Source: Azospirillum brasilense | GTDB lineage: Bacteria > Pseudomonadota > Alphaproteobacteria > Azospirillales > Azospirillaceae | Assembly (NCBI RefSeq): GCF_022023855.1 | Contig: NZ_CP059449.1 | Coordinates: 2,746,414-2,810,413, forward strand | DNA: 64,000 bases | Direction: 5' to 3' | In this document: in pieces, positions 26,382 through 35,286 of the stretch | How positions within the stretch are numbered: position 1 is the stretch's first letter | How the letters are laid out: each line of letters starts with the position of its first letter | The notes under the pieces: generated by a model | The model's input: the letters and a program-made list of their open reading frames with translations, nothing else | What the model was told of the DNA's origin: nothing | The model's database searches: none | Made by a program: the position numbers and the translations under genes

Positions 26382-28712
26382 TCAGGCCGGCGCACGCTCC
26401 GCCGGCGCGACACGGGGAAAGCGCAAGGTGAAGGCCGTGCCGCGGCCCGGCGCGCTGTCGAGCGCGATGCGGCCCTTCAGCTTGCGGGTGGCGATGTTGT
26501 AGACGATGTTCAGCCCCAACCCGCTGCCGCCCGTTCCACGGCTGGTGGTGAAGAAGGGCTCGAACACCTTCCCGTGGAGTGCGGGCGGAATGCCGCGCCC
26601 GTCGTCGGCGTAGACCAGCTCAACCTCGTCGGCACCCACCGAGCGCACGGCGACGCGCAGCGTCCCGTGCTGCCCCGGCGCGTAGCCGTGAATGATCGAG
26701 TTCATGACGAGGTTGGTCAGCACTTGGCTGAGCGCACCCGGATAGCCGTCGATCAGCAGATCCGTCGGGCAATCCACCTCCACGCCGTGGGCGGCCCGCT
26801 TGATGCGGACGCCCAGGCTGCGCAGAACCTCGTCGATGTAGTCGCGCAGGTCGAAGACGCGGCGCTCCTCGCTCGCCTGATCGACGGCGATCTGTTTGAA
26901 GCTCTGGATGAGCTGGGCGGCGCGATCGATGTTCAGCAGCATCAGGTGCGCCGCCTCCCCCGCCATGTCGAGGAAGTCGGCGAAGTCGGATCGGCGCAGC
27001 GTTCCCGCCTCGAAATCGCGCCGGATGACCCGGGTCCGTTCCGCCATCAGCGAGGCGCCGGTCAGGGCGATGCCGATGGGGGTGTTGATCTCATGCGCTA
27101 CCCCCGCCACCAGGGAGCCGAGCGCCGCCATCTTCTCGGACTGGATCAGGTGGGCCTGCGCCTCCTTCAGGTCGCGGAGCGCGCGTTCGGCCTCCTCCCG
27201 CGCGGCGTGGGCGCGCTCCTCCGCATGGACGCGGTCCGACACGTCGGTGTGCGAACCGACGATGCGGAACAGCTCGCCGTCCGGACCAAGAACGCGGATG
27301 GCGCGGCTCAGCATATGGACCACGGTGCCGCGCTTATGGCGGAAGCGCAGGATGAATTGGCATTCGCCCATCGCGCCGTTGATCAGGTCGCGGGCCATCC
27401 GGGCCGACAGCTCGCGATCCTCGGGCAGGATCAGCTCGGTCCAGCGGGCGGCGGTGTTGACCATCTCGTCCTCGCCGTAGCCGAGCATCCCCCACCAGTA
27501 GGGCGACAGCCACAACTCTCCCGTGCGCAGGTCCCATTGCCAGATCCCCTCCCGCGCGGCGCGGATGGCCAATTCGAACAGCTCCCGGCTGGCGATGATC
27601 TCCCGCTCGGCGTTCCGCCGCCCGGTCACGTCGGTGTAGGTGACGACGAAACCGCCGTCCGGCAGGGGCCGGATCAGGCACTCCAACACCTGCCCGTCGG
27701 AGCGGATGCATTCCCACGACCGCTCGTCCGGAGCAGGCCGGATGGGAAGCGGCGCACCCAGGGCCGCGGGCGGGCCACTGTCCGGCACGGTATCGGGGCG
27801 CACGCCCCCCGGCCCGAAGGCCAGCCCCTGCCCGACCCGCCCGGCGATAGCGGCGTAGGACGTGTGATAGGTCAGGAATTCCGGCTCCAGCCCCAGAAGC
27901 TCCCCGGCCCGGCCGTTCCAGGCGACGAGGCGGAGCCCCCGATCGAAGGCCATCACCCCTTGGCCCAACCCGTTCAGGACCGCCCTGGCCTGGTCCCATT
28001 GAGCCTCAAGCGCCTGTTCGGTGCGCTTGCGGGCGGAGATGTCGCTGATGCAGGCGAGCATGGCCTCCTCGCCCCGGAAACGGAACCGCCGGGCGGAGAC
28101 CATCGCCCAGAGGTCGCTGCCGTCGGGCCGGCACAGCCGGGTCTCGAAGCCGTCCACTCCGCCCGCACCGTCGCGCAGGGCGGCGAGGAGCCGGTCCCGC
28201 TCCGCCGGGTCGGTGTAGTAGGCCTTGGCGAAGCTGCGCCCGACCACGTCGTCGAGCGGAACCTCGAACAGCAGGCCGGCGGGCTGGTTGACCGCCATCA
28301 CCAGACCGTCGGAGAGCCGGGTCACCACCAGGGGAACGGCGATGGCCTGCATGATCGCCCGCTCCGCCTCGCCGGCCCGGTCGCCCAGCAGATCCTCCAG
28401 GCCGATGAAACCGGTCTCGTCCGGCGGTCCTGCCGGGGCGCCGCCACCGTCGGCAAGAGTCAGCACCAGTTCGCCGTCCTCGCCTTCCGCAGGGATCAAC
28501 AGCCCCCGGCGGCCCTGCGGAACGGCAAGCGCCACCGGCCGCCCGGCGCGCAGCCGGTCAGCCGCACCGGCCGCATCCTCACGCAATGAAACCGCAGCCA
28601 GAAGGGATTCGAGCCTGTCCCCCGGACAACCGCCCAGCGACGCCCGGAACACGGCGTTGGCCCAGATCAGGCGCCCGTCGGCATCGAAGCGGGCAAGGCC
28701 GGCAGCGGCCAT
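26382..28712 (-). CDS. Multi-PAS sensor histidine kinase, soluble
   Basis: 776 residues without transmembrane segments. Several PAS modules occupy residues 1-520 (one opens GLARFDADGRLIWANAVFR; another, with YWWGMLGYGEDEM, is PAS/PAC-like). A HisKA domain (H in VAGVAHEINTPIG) and an HATPase domain (NLVMNSIIHGY, DDGRGIPP, GTGGSGLGLNIVYN) follow. No response regulator is next to it, so its partner is unknown. GGGGAG about 9 nt before the ATG at 28712 fixes the start. Likely signal: cytoplasmic redox state or a ligand. Confidence 0.9.
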   Translation of the reverse strand: MAAAGLARFDADGRLIWANAVFRASLGGCPGDRLESLLAAVSLREDAAGAADRLRAGRPVALAVPQGRRGLLIPAEGEDGELVLTLADGGGAPAGPPDETGFIGLEDLLGDRAGEAERAIMQAIAVPLVVTRLSDGLVMAVNQPAGLLFEVPLDDVVGRSFAKAYYTDPAERDRLLAALRDGAGGVDGFETRLCRPDGSDLWAMVSARRFRFRGEEAMLACISDISARKRTEQALEAQWDQARAVLNGLGQGVMAFDRGLRLVAWNGRAGELLGLEPEFLTYHTSYAAIAGRVGQGLAFGPGGVRPDTVPDSGPPAALGAPLPIRPAPDERSWECIRSDGQVLECLIRPLPDGGFVVTYTDVTGRRNAEREIIASRELFELAIRAAREGIWQWDLRTGELWLSPYWWGMLGYGEDEMVNTAARWTELILPEDRELSARMARDLINGAMGECQFILRFRHKRGTVVHMLSRAIRVLGPDGELFRIVGSHTDVSDRVHAEERAHAAREEAERALRDLKEAQAHLIQSEKMAALGSLVAGVAHEINTPIGIALTGASLMAERTRVIRRDFEAGTLRRSDFADFLDMAGEAAHLMLLNIDRAAQLIQSFKQIAVDQASEERRVFDLRDYIDEVLRSLGVRIKRAAHGVEVDCPTDLLIDGYPGALSQVLTNLVMNSIIHGYAPGQHGTLRVAVRSVGADEVELVYADDGRGIPPALHGKVFEPFFTTSRGTGGSGLGLNIVYNIATRKLKGRIALDSAPGRGTAFTLRFPRVAPAERAPA

Positions 28713-28792
28713 CCGCGAACACTCCCCTTCATTCCCAAAGATGACACCCGCCGGATGAGACCGGTCGGGCGCTCCGAGTCCATCCGCTGCGA

Positions 28793-28809
28793 ATTCATAC
28801 AAAATGAAT
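28793..28809. promoter_or_regulatory. Inverted repeat between the kinase and the DedA-like gene
   Basis: ATTCAT-N5-ATGAAT (28793-28798 and 28804-28809) in an AT-rich gap between divergent genes. It could be an operator; the cognate regulator is unknown. Confidence 0.3.
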
Positions 28810-28914
28810 CTACACCAGTTTATCGCGGCTGCACCATGGCTCCTCCCGCATTCCTGTATGCGCACCCATGTTCTAGCCTCCGCCACCCCCCGGCCCGGAA
28901 GGACCGACCGCCGC

Positions 28915-29340
28915 ATGTCCGAGTTTGCCGCCTACGGCGGGCTGTTCCTGACCGCGTTCCTGGCCGCGACGATCTTTCCGGCCCAGTCGGAAATCCTGCT
29001 GGTCGGCATGCACGCCACCGGCAACTACGACCATCTGGCACTTCTGCTGTTCGCCACGACGGGAAACGTGCTGGGGTCCGTGGTCAACTGGGCGCTCGGG
29101 CGCCACCTGATGCATTTCCAGGACCGCCGCTGGTTCCCGGTTCCCGCCTCCATGGTGGCGCGGGCCACCCGCTGGTACCAACGCTTCGGGGTCTGGTCGC
29201 TGCTGCTGGCCTGGATGCCCTTCATCGGCGATCCGCTGACTCTGGTGGCCGGCATCCTGCGGGTGGACATCCGGGTTTTCCTGCTGCTGGTCACCGCGGG
29301 CAAGGCGGCCCGCTACGCGGTGCTGGTCCTGGCCGTGTGA
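28915..29340 (+). CDS. YqaA/DedA-like membrane protein (VTT domain)
   Basis: 141 residues, about four hydrophobic segments, with FLAATIFPAQSEILLVGM near 15 and a re-entrant-loop-like WSLLLAWMPFIGDPLTLVAGILRVD near 95. Smaller than the VTT protein at 21322. GGAAGGA about 10 nt upstream of ATG 28915 supports this start over one at 28804. 18 bp ahead of the DUF454 gene; probably one transcript. Confidence 0.8.
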   Translation: MSEFAAYGGLFLTAFLAATIFPAQSEILLVGMHATGNYDHLALLLFATTGNVLGSVVNWALGRHLMHFQDRRWFPVPASMVARATRWYQRFGVWSLLLAWMPFIGDPLTLVAGILRVDIRVFLLLVTAGKAARYAVLVLAV

Positions 29341-29358
29341 GCGTCCTACATTCACCCC

Positions 29359-29850
29359 ATGGACGACCAGACCGCCCTTGTGGAGGACGCACCCGTCTGC
29401 GCCTCCCCCCTGCGGCGCCGGCTGTGGCTGGCGCTGGGCTACGCCGCGGTCGGGCTGGGCATCGCGGGCACCGTGCTGCCGCTCCTGCCGACCACCCCGT
29501 TCCTTCTGCTGGCCGCGGGGGCCTTCGCCAAGAGCAGCCCCGCCCTGCGCGACCGGCTGTACCGCGACCCGCGCTTCGGCCCGCTGCTGCGCGACTGGCA
29601 GTCAGAGGGGGCGATCCCCCGCAAGGCGAAGGCGGCGGCGCTGATCGGCATGAGCGTGAGCTGGGCGATCGTGGTGCTGACCGCCAGCCGCCCGCTGGTT
29701 CCCATCCTGGCCGGCACCTGCATGGCGGCGGTGGCCATCTACATCGTCACCCGCCCCTCCCCATCCACTCCGGCAGCGGAGGATGCGGCACTCGACGGTG
29801 CGGTGGCGGAGGATGGCGGAAACGTTTCCGCATTGCGAAACGAAGCTTGA
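29359..29850 (+). CDS. DUF454 (YbaN-like) inner-membrane protein
   Basis: 163 residues. GTVLPLLPTTPFLLLAAGAFAKSSP near 38-62 is the family signature, followed by RDPRFGPLLRDWQSEGAIPRKAK. Two to three membrane helices, with an acidic C-tail. Function unknown; homologs are often found near respiratory or haem genes. Here it precedes ccoG. Confidence 0.85.
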   Translation: MDDQTALVEDAPVCASPLRRRLWLALGYAAVGLGIAGTVLPLLPTTPFLLLAAGAFAKSSPALRDRLYRDPRFGPLLRDWQSEGAIPRKAKAAALIGMSVSWAIVVLTASRPLVPILAGTCMAAVAIYIVTRPSPSTPAAEDAALDGAVAEDGGNVSALRNEA

Positions 29851-29954
29851 GCCAATCGGCCGATGGACGTATTACAGCCGGCAATCCCGGCCGGTCACCA
29901 GCGCCGCTGAAAAATTCTTATTATCCATAGGGATTTTTCAAATCCGTTCTCGTC

Positions 29955-29968
29955 TTGATCCCGATCAA
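29955..29968. promoter_or_regulatory. FNR/FixK-type box upstream of ccoG
   Basis: TTGAT-CCCG-ATCAA is a perfect match to the FNR/FixK consensus TTGAT-N4-ATCAA. Its centre is 73.5 nt before the ccoG start, suiting activation under low oxygen. Confidence 0.82.
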
Positions 29969-30034
29969 GAGGCGCTCGGGTCCTGTCCGCTATTGTCCGG
30001 TCTTGCGTCCCTATCCGGAGCCAAGGCAGACGAT

Positions 30035-31498
30035 ATGCCAGACGGAAGCGCTGTCACGCCGGCGAAAATCCAGTTCTTCGAAAGCCAGAAGAAGATCCAC
30101 CCGAAGGCCGTCTCCGGACGCTACCGGCGCTGGAAGACCATCCTGACCTGGGTGCTTCTGGCGGTCTTCTTCATCGCCCCCTGGATTCGCTGGGAACGCG
30201 GCCCCGACGCGCCGGCCCAGGCGGTGCTGTTCGACCTGACGACGCCGCGCTTCTTCATCTTCTGGATCGAGATCTGGCCGCAGGAGATCTACTACCTCAC
30301 CGGCGTGCTGATCGTGGCCGCGCTGGGGCTGTTCCTGGCGACGGCGCTGGCCGGGCGCGTGTGGTGCGGCTTCACCTGCCCGCAGACGGTCTGGACCGAC
30401 CTGTTCGTCTGGATCGAGCGCGCCTTCGAAGGCGACCGGGCGGAGCGCATCCGCCTGGACAAGGCGCCCTGGACCGCGAAGAAGGTCCTGCGCAAGGCCG
30501 GGAAGCACGCCGGCTGGCTGGCGCTGTCCGTCATCACCGGCTTCGGCTTCGTCGCCTTCTTCACCGACGCCCCGCGCCTTGCCGTCGATCTTCTGACCTT
30601 CAACGCGACCTACGAGGCCGCGGGCTTCTTCGCTCTGTTCGCGGGCATGACCTACGTCATGGCCGGCTGGACGCGCGAGCAGATGTGCTACTACATGTGC
30701 CCGTGGCCGCGCATCCAGACCGCGATGCTGGACGAGCACAGCCTCGTCGTCACCTACGACACGCTGCGCGGCGACACCCGCGGCCCGAAGCGCAAATCGC
30801 AGAGCTGGGACGAGCGCCGGACCAAGGGTTTCGGCGACTGCATCGATTGCGGCCAGTGCGTGCAGGTCTGCCCGGTCGGCGTCGACATCCGCACCGGCGA
30901 GCAGGCTGACTGCATCAATTGCGGCCTGTGCGCCGACGCCTGCGACAACATCATGGTGTCGCAAGAGCTGCCGAAGGGCCTGATCCGCTTCGACAGCCTG
31001 GCCGCCCAGGACACCCGCGCCCAGGGCAAGACCTACCAGTGGCGGCTGATCCGCCCGCGCACTATCGTCTATGGCCTGCTGATGCTGGTGATCACCGGCG
31101 CCATGGCCTGGAGCTACGCGCTGCGCCCCCGGCTGGACATCGCCGTGCAGCGCGACCGCGCGCCGCTGTTCGTCACGCTCCAGGACGGCACCATCCGCAA
31201 CGCCTACACCTTCAAGGTCTCGAACAAGACCCGCCAGGACCGCTCCTACACGCTGGCAGCCGCCGGCATCGCCGGTGCCGAGGTGAAGGTGGTGGGCGAG
31301 CGCGACGAGGACAGCGGCAGCGCGATCAGCCACATCTCCGCCTCCCCGGACAGCGTGGCGACCTACCGCGTCTACGTCACGGTGCCGCGCGAGTCCGTGC
31401 CGGACGCCTCCACCCCGGTCACCTTCCAGCTGACCGACACCAACAACGGCGACCGGGACAGCTACAACAGCGTGTTCCTGGCGCCGGGCAGCAAGTAA
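30035..31498 (+). CDS. ccoG: Cytochrome c oxidase accessory protein CcoG (FixG/RdxA)
   Basis: 487 residues: about five transmembrane helices and two ferredoxin-type 4Fe-4S motifs, CIDCGQCVQVCPVG and CINCGLCADAC near 270-310, plus the conserved WCGFTCPQTVW near 110 and CYYMCPWPRIQ. The C-terminal Ig-like domain (about 370-485) is periplasmic. CcoG helps copper delivery to cbb3 oxidase. ccoNOPQ and ccoHIS are not in the window. Start from ATG 30035 with AAGGC upstream. Confidence 0.95.
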   Translation: MPDGSAVTPAKIQFFESQKKIHPKAVSGRYRRWKTILTWVLLAVFFIAPWIRWERGPDAPAQAVLFDLTTPRFFIFWIEIWPQEIYYLTGVLIVAALGLFLATALAGRVWCGFTCPQTVWTDLFVWIERAFEGDRAERIRLDKAPWTAKKVLRKAGKHAGWLALSVITGFGFVAFFTDAPRLAVDLLTFNATYEAAGFFALFAGMTYVMAGWTREQMCYYMCPWPRIQTAMLDEHSLVVTYDTLRGDTRGPKRKSQSWDERRTKGFGDCIDCGQCVQVCPVGVDIRTGEQADCINCGLCADACDNIMVSQELPKGLIRFDSLAAQDTRAQGKTYQWRLIRPRTIVYGLLMLVITGAMAWSYALRPRLDIAVQRDRAPLFVTLQDGTIRNAYTFKVSNKTRQDRSYTLAAAGIAGAEVKVVGERDEDSGSAISHISASPDSVATYRVYVTVPRESVPDASTPVTFQLTDTNNGDRDSYNSVFLAPGSK

Positions 31499-31530
31499 GC
31501 CTGCCGGACATTCCATAAGGACCGCCGCCC

Positions 31531-32070
31531 ATGACCTCCGCAAAGCCCGCCCGCATCGGCATCGTCACCGTGTCCGACCGGGCCAGCCAGGGCATCTACG
31601 AGGACAAGGGCGGCCCGGCCATCCGGGAGGAGCTGACGCGCATCGTCGCCTCCCCCTGGGAGCCGGTGGCCCGCGTCATCCCCGACGACCGCGAGGGCAT
31701 CGCCGCCACCCTGATCGAACTGGCCGACCGGGAGCGTTGCGACCTGATCGTCACCACCGGCGGCACCGGCCCTGCCCCGCGCGACGTGACGCCGGAGGCG
31801 ACGGAGCAGGTCTGCGAAAAGATGATGCCCGGCTTCGGGGAGCTGATGCGGTCGGTCAGCCTGACCGTGGTGCCGACCGCCATCCTGTCGCGCCAAACCG
31901 CGGGAATCCGCGGCAGCAGCCTGATCGTGAACCTTCCGGGCAAGCCTTCGGCCATTCACGATTGCTTGATGGCGGTCTTCCCGGCAATTCCGTACTGCCT
32001 CGATCTGATCGGTGCGGCGCGCATCGACACTGATCCATTGGTCTGCAAGGCATTCCGCCCGAAGTCCTGA
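31531..32070 (+). CDS. mog: Molybdopterin adenylyltransferase
   Basis: 179 residues close in pattern to Mog: RIGIVTVSDRASQGIYEDKGGPA, VTTGGTGPAPRDVTPEAT near 75 and PGFGELMRSVSLTVVPTAILSRQ near 108. Mog activates molybdopterin with ATP before Mo insertion. It follows ccoG after 32 bp with AAGGA before the ATG, so it could be cotranscribed and under the same FNR-type box. The length and VPTAILSRQ favour Mog over MoaB. Confidence 0.9.
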   Translation: MTSAKPARIGIVTVSDRASQGIYEDKGGPAIREELTRIVASPWEPVARVIPDDREGIAATLIELADRERCDLIVTTGGTGPAPRDVTPEATEQVCEKMMPGFGELMRSVSLTVVPTAILSRQTAGIRGSSLIVNLPGKPSAIHDCLMAVFPAIPYCLDLIGAARIDTDPLVCKAFRPKS

Positions 32071-32199
32071 GCTTTTGCCTATACCCTTTTTGCGCGTGCG
32101 GAGGGGGATACCATACGCATGGCCATGTTGCCTTGCGGGAACCCGTGCTCACCTTTTTCGTTCGAGGGGAGCGGGGTCCCCGATCAAGGTGAGCCAGCC

Positions 32200-32766
32200 A
32201 TGCTGTTTGATTTCGAGCCTTCGGGCATCAACGACACCTATCTGCGTCTGACCCGGCGCGGTGTTTCCTGCATCGTCGCTCCGGCCGGGGCGTGGAACGG
32301 GTTGCTTCGGGTCAACTACATCGTTGCCGGGTCGCCCGGCGGCGCCGATCCGCACATGATCTACCGCTGCCTGGACATCGGATGGGATGACGGGCGCTTC
32401 TGCTGGAAGGGCCGCGCCGCCCCGGTGATGACCACCTCGGCCATGGTGGACATCCTTCAGGAACGCGGGCTCGTCACCAGCGGGGAGGCCGAGCGGCTTC
32501 TCTTCGGCATCAACAGCCCGGCGTCGGGCGGATCGTCGGACGAGGCGCTGATCGCCCGCGCCATGCTTCTGGGCTGCACCTTCTCGCCGATCTACGAGGA
32601 CGCGCCGCTGAGCAGCGGCCCGCCGCGCGTGGGCGGTTTCGCCCTGCGCACCCTGGCCGATCCCGGCGCTTTCGTACTGACCGCCCGCGACGGCCTTCCC
32701 GTGCTGGACGCGCCCGCCCGCGACGCGCTGAAACGCCTGATGGCCGAAAACGGCATCGCGGTCTGA
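32200..32766 (+). CDS. Hypothetical protein, 188 aa
   Basis: Not recognised. A soluble protein starting MLFDFEPSGINDTYLRLTRRG, with AAPVMTTSAMVDILQERGL near 80 as its most regular part. AAGGTGAG about 7 nt before ATG 32200 supports the start; an ATG at 32119 has no ribosome-binding site. It lies between mog and nnrS on the same strand. Confidence 0.6.
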   Translation: MLFDFEPSGINDTYLRLTRRGVSCIVAPAGAWNGLLRVNYIVAGSPGGADPHMIYRCLDIGWDDGRFCWKGRAAPVMTTSAMVDILQERGLVTSGEAERLLFGINSPASGGSSDEALIARAMLLGCTFSPIYEDAPLSSGPPRVGGFALRTLADPGAFVLTARDGLPVLDAPARDALKRLMAENGIAV

Positions 32767-32814
32767 CCCCGGCTTTTCTCCAACGTGCCGGATTCTTGTT
32801 TGGAGGGTTTCTAT

Positions 32815-32828
32815 TTGACGGCGGTCAA
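32815..32828. promoter_or_regulatory. FNR/NnrR-type dyad upstream of nnrS
   Basis: TTGAC-GGCG-GTCAA, a perfect 14-bp dyad of the CRP/FNR superfamily type (Dnr/NnrR/FixK-like). Its centre is 73.5 nt before the nnrS start, the same geometry as the box upstream of ccoG. Confidence 0.72.
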
Positions 32829-32894
32829 AGAAGGGTGACCGCCCCCGGCGCAGTGTGACGGCATGACCGATGCCTCCAACGCGCGGGGAACGCC

Positions 32895-34103
32895 ATGACC
32901 AGTTCCGTTGCCGACCAGCCGGACCGCCCTCCGGTCCCCCTGATCTTCGCTTATGGGTTCCGGCCCTTCTTTCTGCTCTCCGGCCTTGCCGCACCCGTCC
33001 TGCTGGCCGCCTGGATCGCCGTGCTGGCGACCGGATCCTGGCCGGACGGCGCCGTCCCGGCGGCCTCCTGGCACGCGCACGAGATGCTGTTCGCCTTCGT
33101 GGTCGCCGCGGTGGCCGGCTTCCTGCTGACCGCGGTGCCGAGTTGGACGGGGACCAAGGCGCTGTCCGGCCTGCCGCTCGCCGGCCTGACGGCGCTGTGG
33201 CTGGCCGGGCGGGTGGCGCTGCTGCCCTTCATCGGCGTGCCGCTGCCGGTTGCGGCCATCCTCGACCTCGCCTTCCTGCCGGCGCTTGGCATCGCGCTGG
33301 CCGGGCCGCTGGTGGCGGCGGGCAAGATCCGCAACACCGCCTTCCTCGCGCTGCTGGGCCTGCTGACCGTTGCCAACCTGCTGTTCCATCTGGACTGGCT
33401 GGGCGTGCTGTCCGGCGGCACCGCGCTGGGTGAGACGCTGGCCATCGGCATTGTGCTGATGATGATCGCGGTGATCGGCGGGCGCATCGTCCCGGCCTTC
33501 ACCCGCAACGCCCTGCGGCTGCGCGGGCTGGACGGTACCGTCGTCTCCCGCCCCTGGGTGGAGAAGGTGACGCTCGTCTCGACCCTGCTGATGATACCCG
33601 CCGACCTCGCTCTGCCGGGCACCGCCGTCGCCGGTCTGCTGGCGCTCGTCGCGGCGCTCGCCCACGCCCTGCGGCTGGCCGGTTGGCAGCCGGCGAAGAC
33701 GCTCGATCAGCCGATCCTGTGGGTGCTGCATCTCGGCTACGCCTGGGTACCGGCGGCGCTGGCGCTGAAGGCCGCGCATCTGCTGGGGGCGGGCGTCGAA
33801 AGCTCCGCCTGGGTCCATGCCCTGACCGCGGGGGCCTTCGCCACGATGATCCTGGCGGTGATGACGCGGGCCACGCTCGGCCACACCGGGCGGATGCTGG
33901 TGGTGACCCGCCCGACCGTGGCCGGCTACATCCTGCTGACCGCCGCAGCGCTGCTGCGGGTGCTGGCACCCGAGCTGCCGGGCGGCCTCTACTGGACCGC
34001 CCTGGAGGGCGCCGGTGCGGCCTGGATCGCGGCCTTCGCCTGCTACCTTTACGTCTACGCCCCCATCCTGCTCGCCCCGCGGGCCGACGGCCGCCCCGGC
34101 TGA
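32895..34103 (+). CDS. nnrS: NnrS family membrane protein (first copy)
   Basis: 402 residues, about 12 hydrophobic helices. The N-terminal FAYGFRPFFLLSG and SWHAHEMLFAFVVAAVAGFLLTAVPSWTG are NnrS signatures; the conserved histidines (HAHE) may bind haem and copper. NnrS protects against nitric oxide and iron-nitrosyl damage. The last 49 bp overlap the end of the convergent HAD gene. Confidence 0.93.
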   Translation: MTSSVADQPDRPPVPLIFAYGFRPFFLLSGLAAPVLLAAWIAVLATGSWPDGAVPAASWHAHEMLFAFVVAAVAGFLLTAVPSWTGTKALSGLPLAGLTALWLAGRVALLPFIGVPLPVAAILDLAFLPALGIALAGPLVAAGKIRNTAFLALLGLLTVANLLFHLDWLGVLSGGTALGETLAIGIVLMMIAVIGGRIVPAFTRNALRLRGLDGTVVSRPWVEKVTLVSTLLMIPADLALPGTAVAGLLALVAALAHALRLAGWQPAKTLDQPILWVLHLGYAWVPAALALKAAHLLGAGVESSAWVHALTAGAFATMILAVMTRATLGHTGRMLVVTRPTVAGYILLTAAALLRVLAPELPGGLYWTALEGAGAAWIAAFACYLYVYAPILLAPRADGRPG

Positions 34104-34813
34104 GGTCCGCCGGGCTGAAGAAGGCCCATGGCGCGTGGGCTGCGTTTCCCGATGAGGCTGGTGGCGAAGCGGCGCTGGAGGTCTTCCGGATCACGGAAGA
34201 TCTCCGCGCAGCCGGCCTTGCGCAGATCCTGCTCCGCGAAGCCGCCGCACAGAACGCCCACCACGGTCAGCCCGGCCCGGCCCGCGGCCTTGGCGTCCCA
34301 GGGGCTGTCGCCGACCACCACGGCCTCCGCCGCCGGTAGGCCCAGCCTTTCCAAAGCCGCTTCGAAGATGTCCGGATGCGGCTTCGACCGCTCCGCGTCG
34401 TCGGACGAGGTTTCCACGTCCACCAAGTCCTCGATCTCCGCCGCGCGCTTGTAGCGCTCCAGCTCGTCCCCCTTGGCGGAGGAGGCGAGCGCGATGCGCA
34501 GACCCTCGGCGTGGAGATGCTGGAACAGGCCGCGCACCCGGCGGAAGCCGCGAACCTTCGGCATGTATTTGCGGGCGAACAGCTCGTGCCGGAAATGGTC
34601 CAGCTCGTCCTCGATGCGGTCCAGATCCTTCTCCGGCACGAAGACAGGCATAAGCTGGTCGCCGCCCTTGCCGATCTGGGAGCGCACCGCGTCGAACTCC
34701 GCATGGTAGCCGAAATGCCGGATCGCCTCCACCCAGGCATGGGCGTGCAGGTCCACCGAGTCGACCAGGGTGCCGTCCACGTCGAAAATGACGGCTTTCA
34801 GAACGCCGCTCAT
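34055..34813 (-). CDS. HAD-superfamily hydrolase (beta-phosphoglucomutase/phosphatase-like)
   Basis: 252 residues with motif I VIFDVDGTLVDS near 8, a helical cap (about 20-90), motif II S of LASSAKGDE, motif III K in RSKPHPDIFEAAL and motif IV VVGDSPWDAKAA; all catalytic residues are present. GAGGAGG 5 nt before ATG sets the start. A basic C-terminal extension (KRSPRAMGLLQPGG) overlaps nnrS and looks unconserved, so the frame may have extended into its neighbour. Confidence 0.85.
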   Translation of the reverse strand: MSGVLKAVIFDVDGTLVDSVDLHAHAWVEAIRHFGYHAEFDAVRSQIGKGGDQLMPVFVPEKDLDRIEDELDHFRHELFARKYMPKVRGFRRVRGLFQHLHAEGLRIALASSAKGDELERYKRAAEIEDLVDVETSSDDAERSKPHPDIFEAALERLGLPAAEAVVVGDSPWDAKAAGRAGLTVVGVLCGGFAEQDLRKAGCAEIFRDPEDLQRRFATSLIGKRSPRAMGLLQPGGPQPGRPSARGASRMGA

Positions 34814-34980
34814 CGCCGCCTCCTCACCATGCTGTCCACGTGTTTTTGGGGGTATTCCTTCTCGAACAGGCGGCGGCGCCCGGCGTTCCTCAGGCTGGTG
34901 TGCGGTGCGATAGAATTTGTCACATGGACCCGTCATAGCTGTGATCCGTTCACCCCCTACACAGATTGGGAAGAACGGAC

Positions 34981-35121
34981 ATGCCCAAGACGTTGAAGAG
35001 CTACGCCGCCCTCTTCGGTCGCGCCCGCTACGCCGTAAAGCGTTTCAGCCGCCGCCGCGCCCGCCGCGTGCCGATGGAGCATCTCGACCTCGGCCTGTTC
35101 CAGAGCGACATCCGGCTGTAG
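34981..35121 (+). CDS. Small basic DUF1127-like protein, 46 aa
   Basis: A short frame with a basic N-terminal part (SYAALFGRARYAVKRFSRRRARR) and a C-terminus, MEHLDLGLFQSDIRL, that resembles the LxDIGLxRADI signature of DUF1127 proteins. GGGAAGAACGGA lies just upstream of the ATG. DUF1127 proteins are tiny regulators linked to phosphate, carbon and RNA control in alphaproteobacteria. The signature is degenerate, so this is a tentative call. Confidence 0.6.
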   Translation: MPKTLKSYAALFGRARYAVKRFSRRRARRVPMEHLDLGLFQSDIRL

Positions 35122-35286
35122 CCCCCTCTTAAGGATAGGCCCCACCAACCGGAGGCGCTCCCTTCGCGCCCCGCGGTCCCGCTCCGCCATAGGACTGCCC
35201 CTCCGTCCTAGGCGGGCAAGCTGAATGTTTCCGCCAGAGCCGTCGCGCTATCGTCGCGCGGTCCATCCAGCGGAGCCTCAGCCCCC

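Noticed and set aside
34055..34103. The 49-bp overlap of nnrS and the HAD gene as a regulatory antisense pair
   Set aside because: Both C-terminal ends look poorly conserved; simple read-through of a stop codon explains it.
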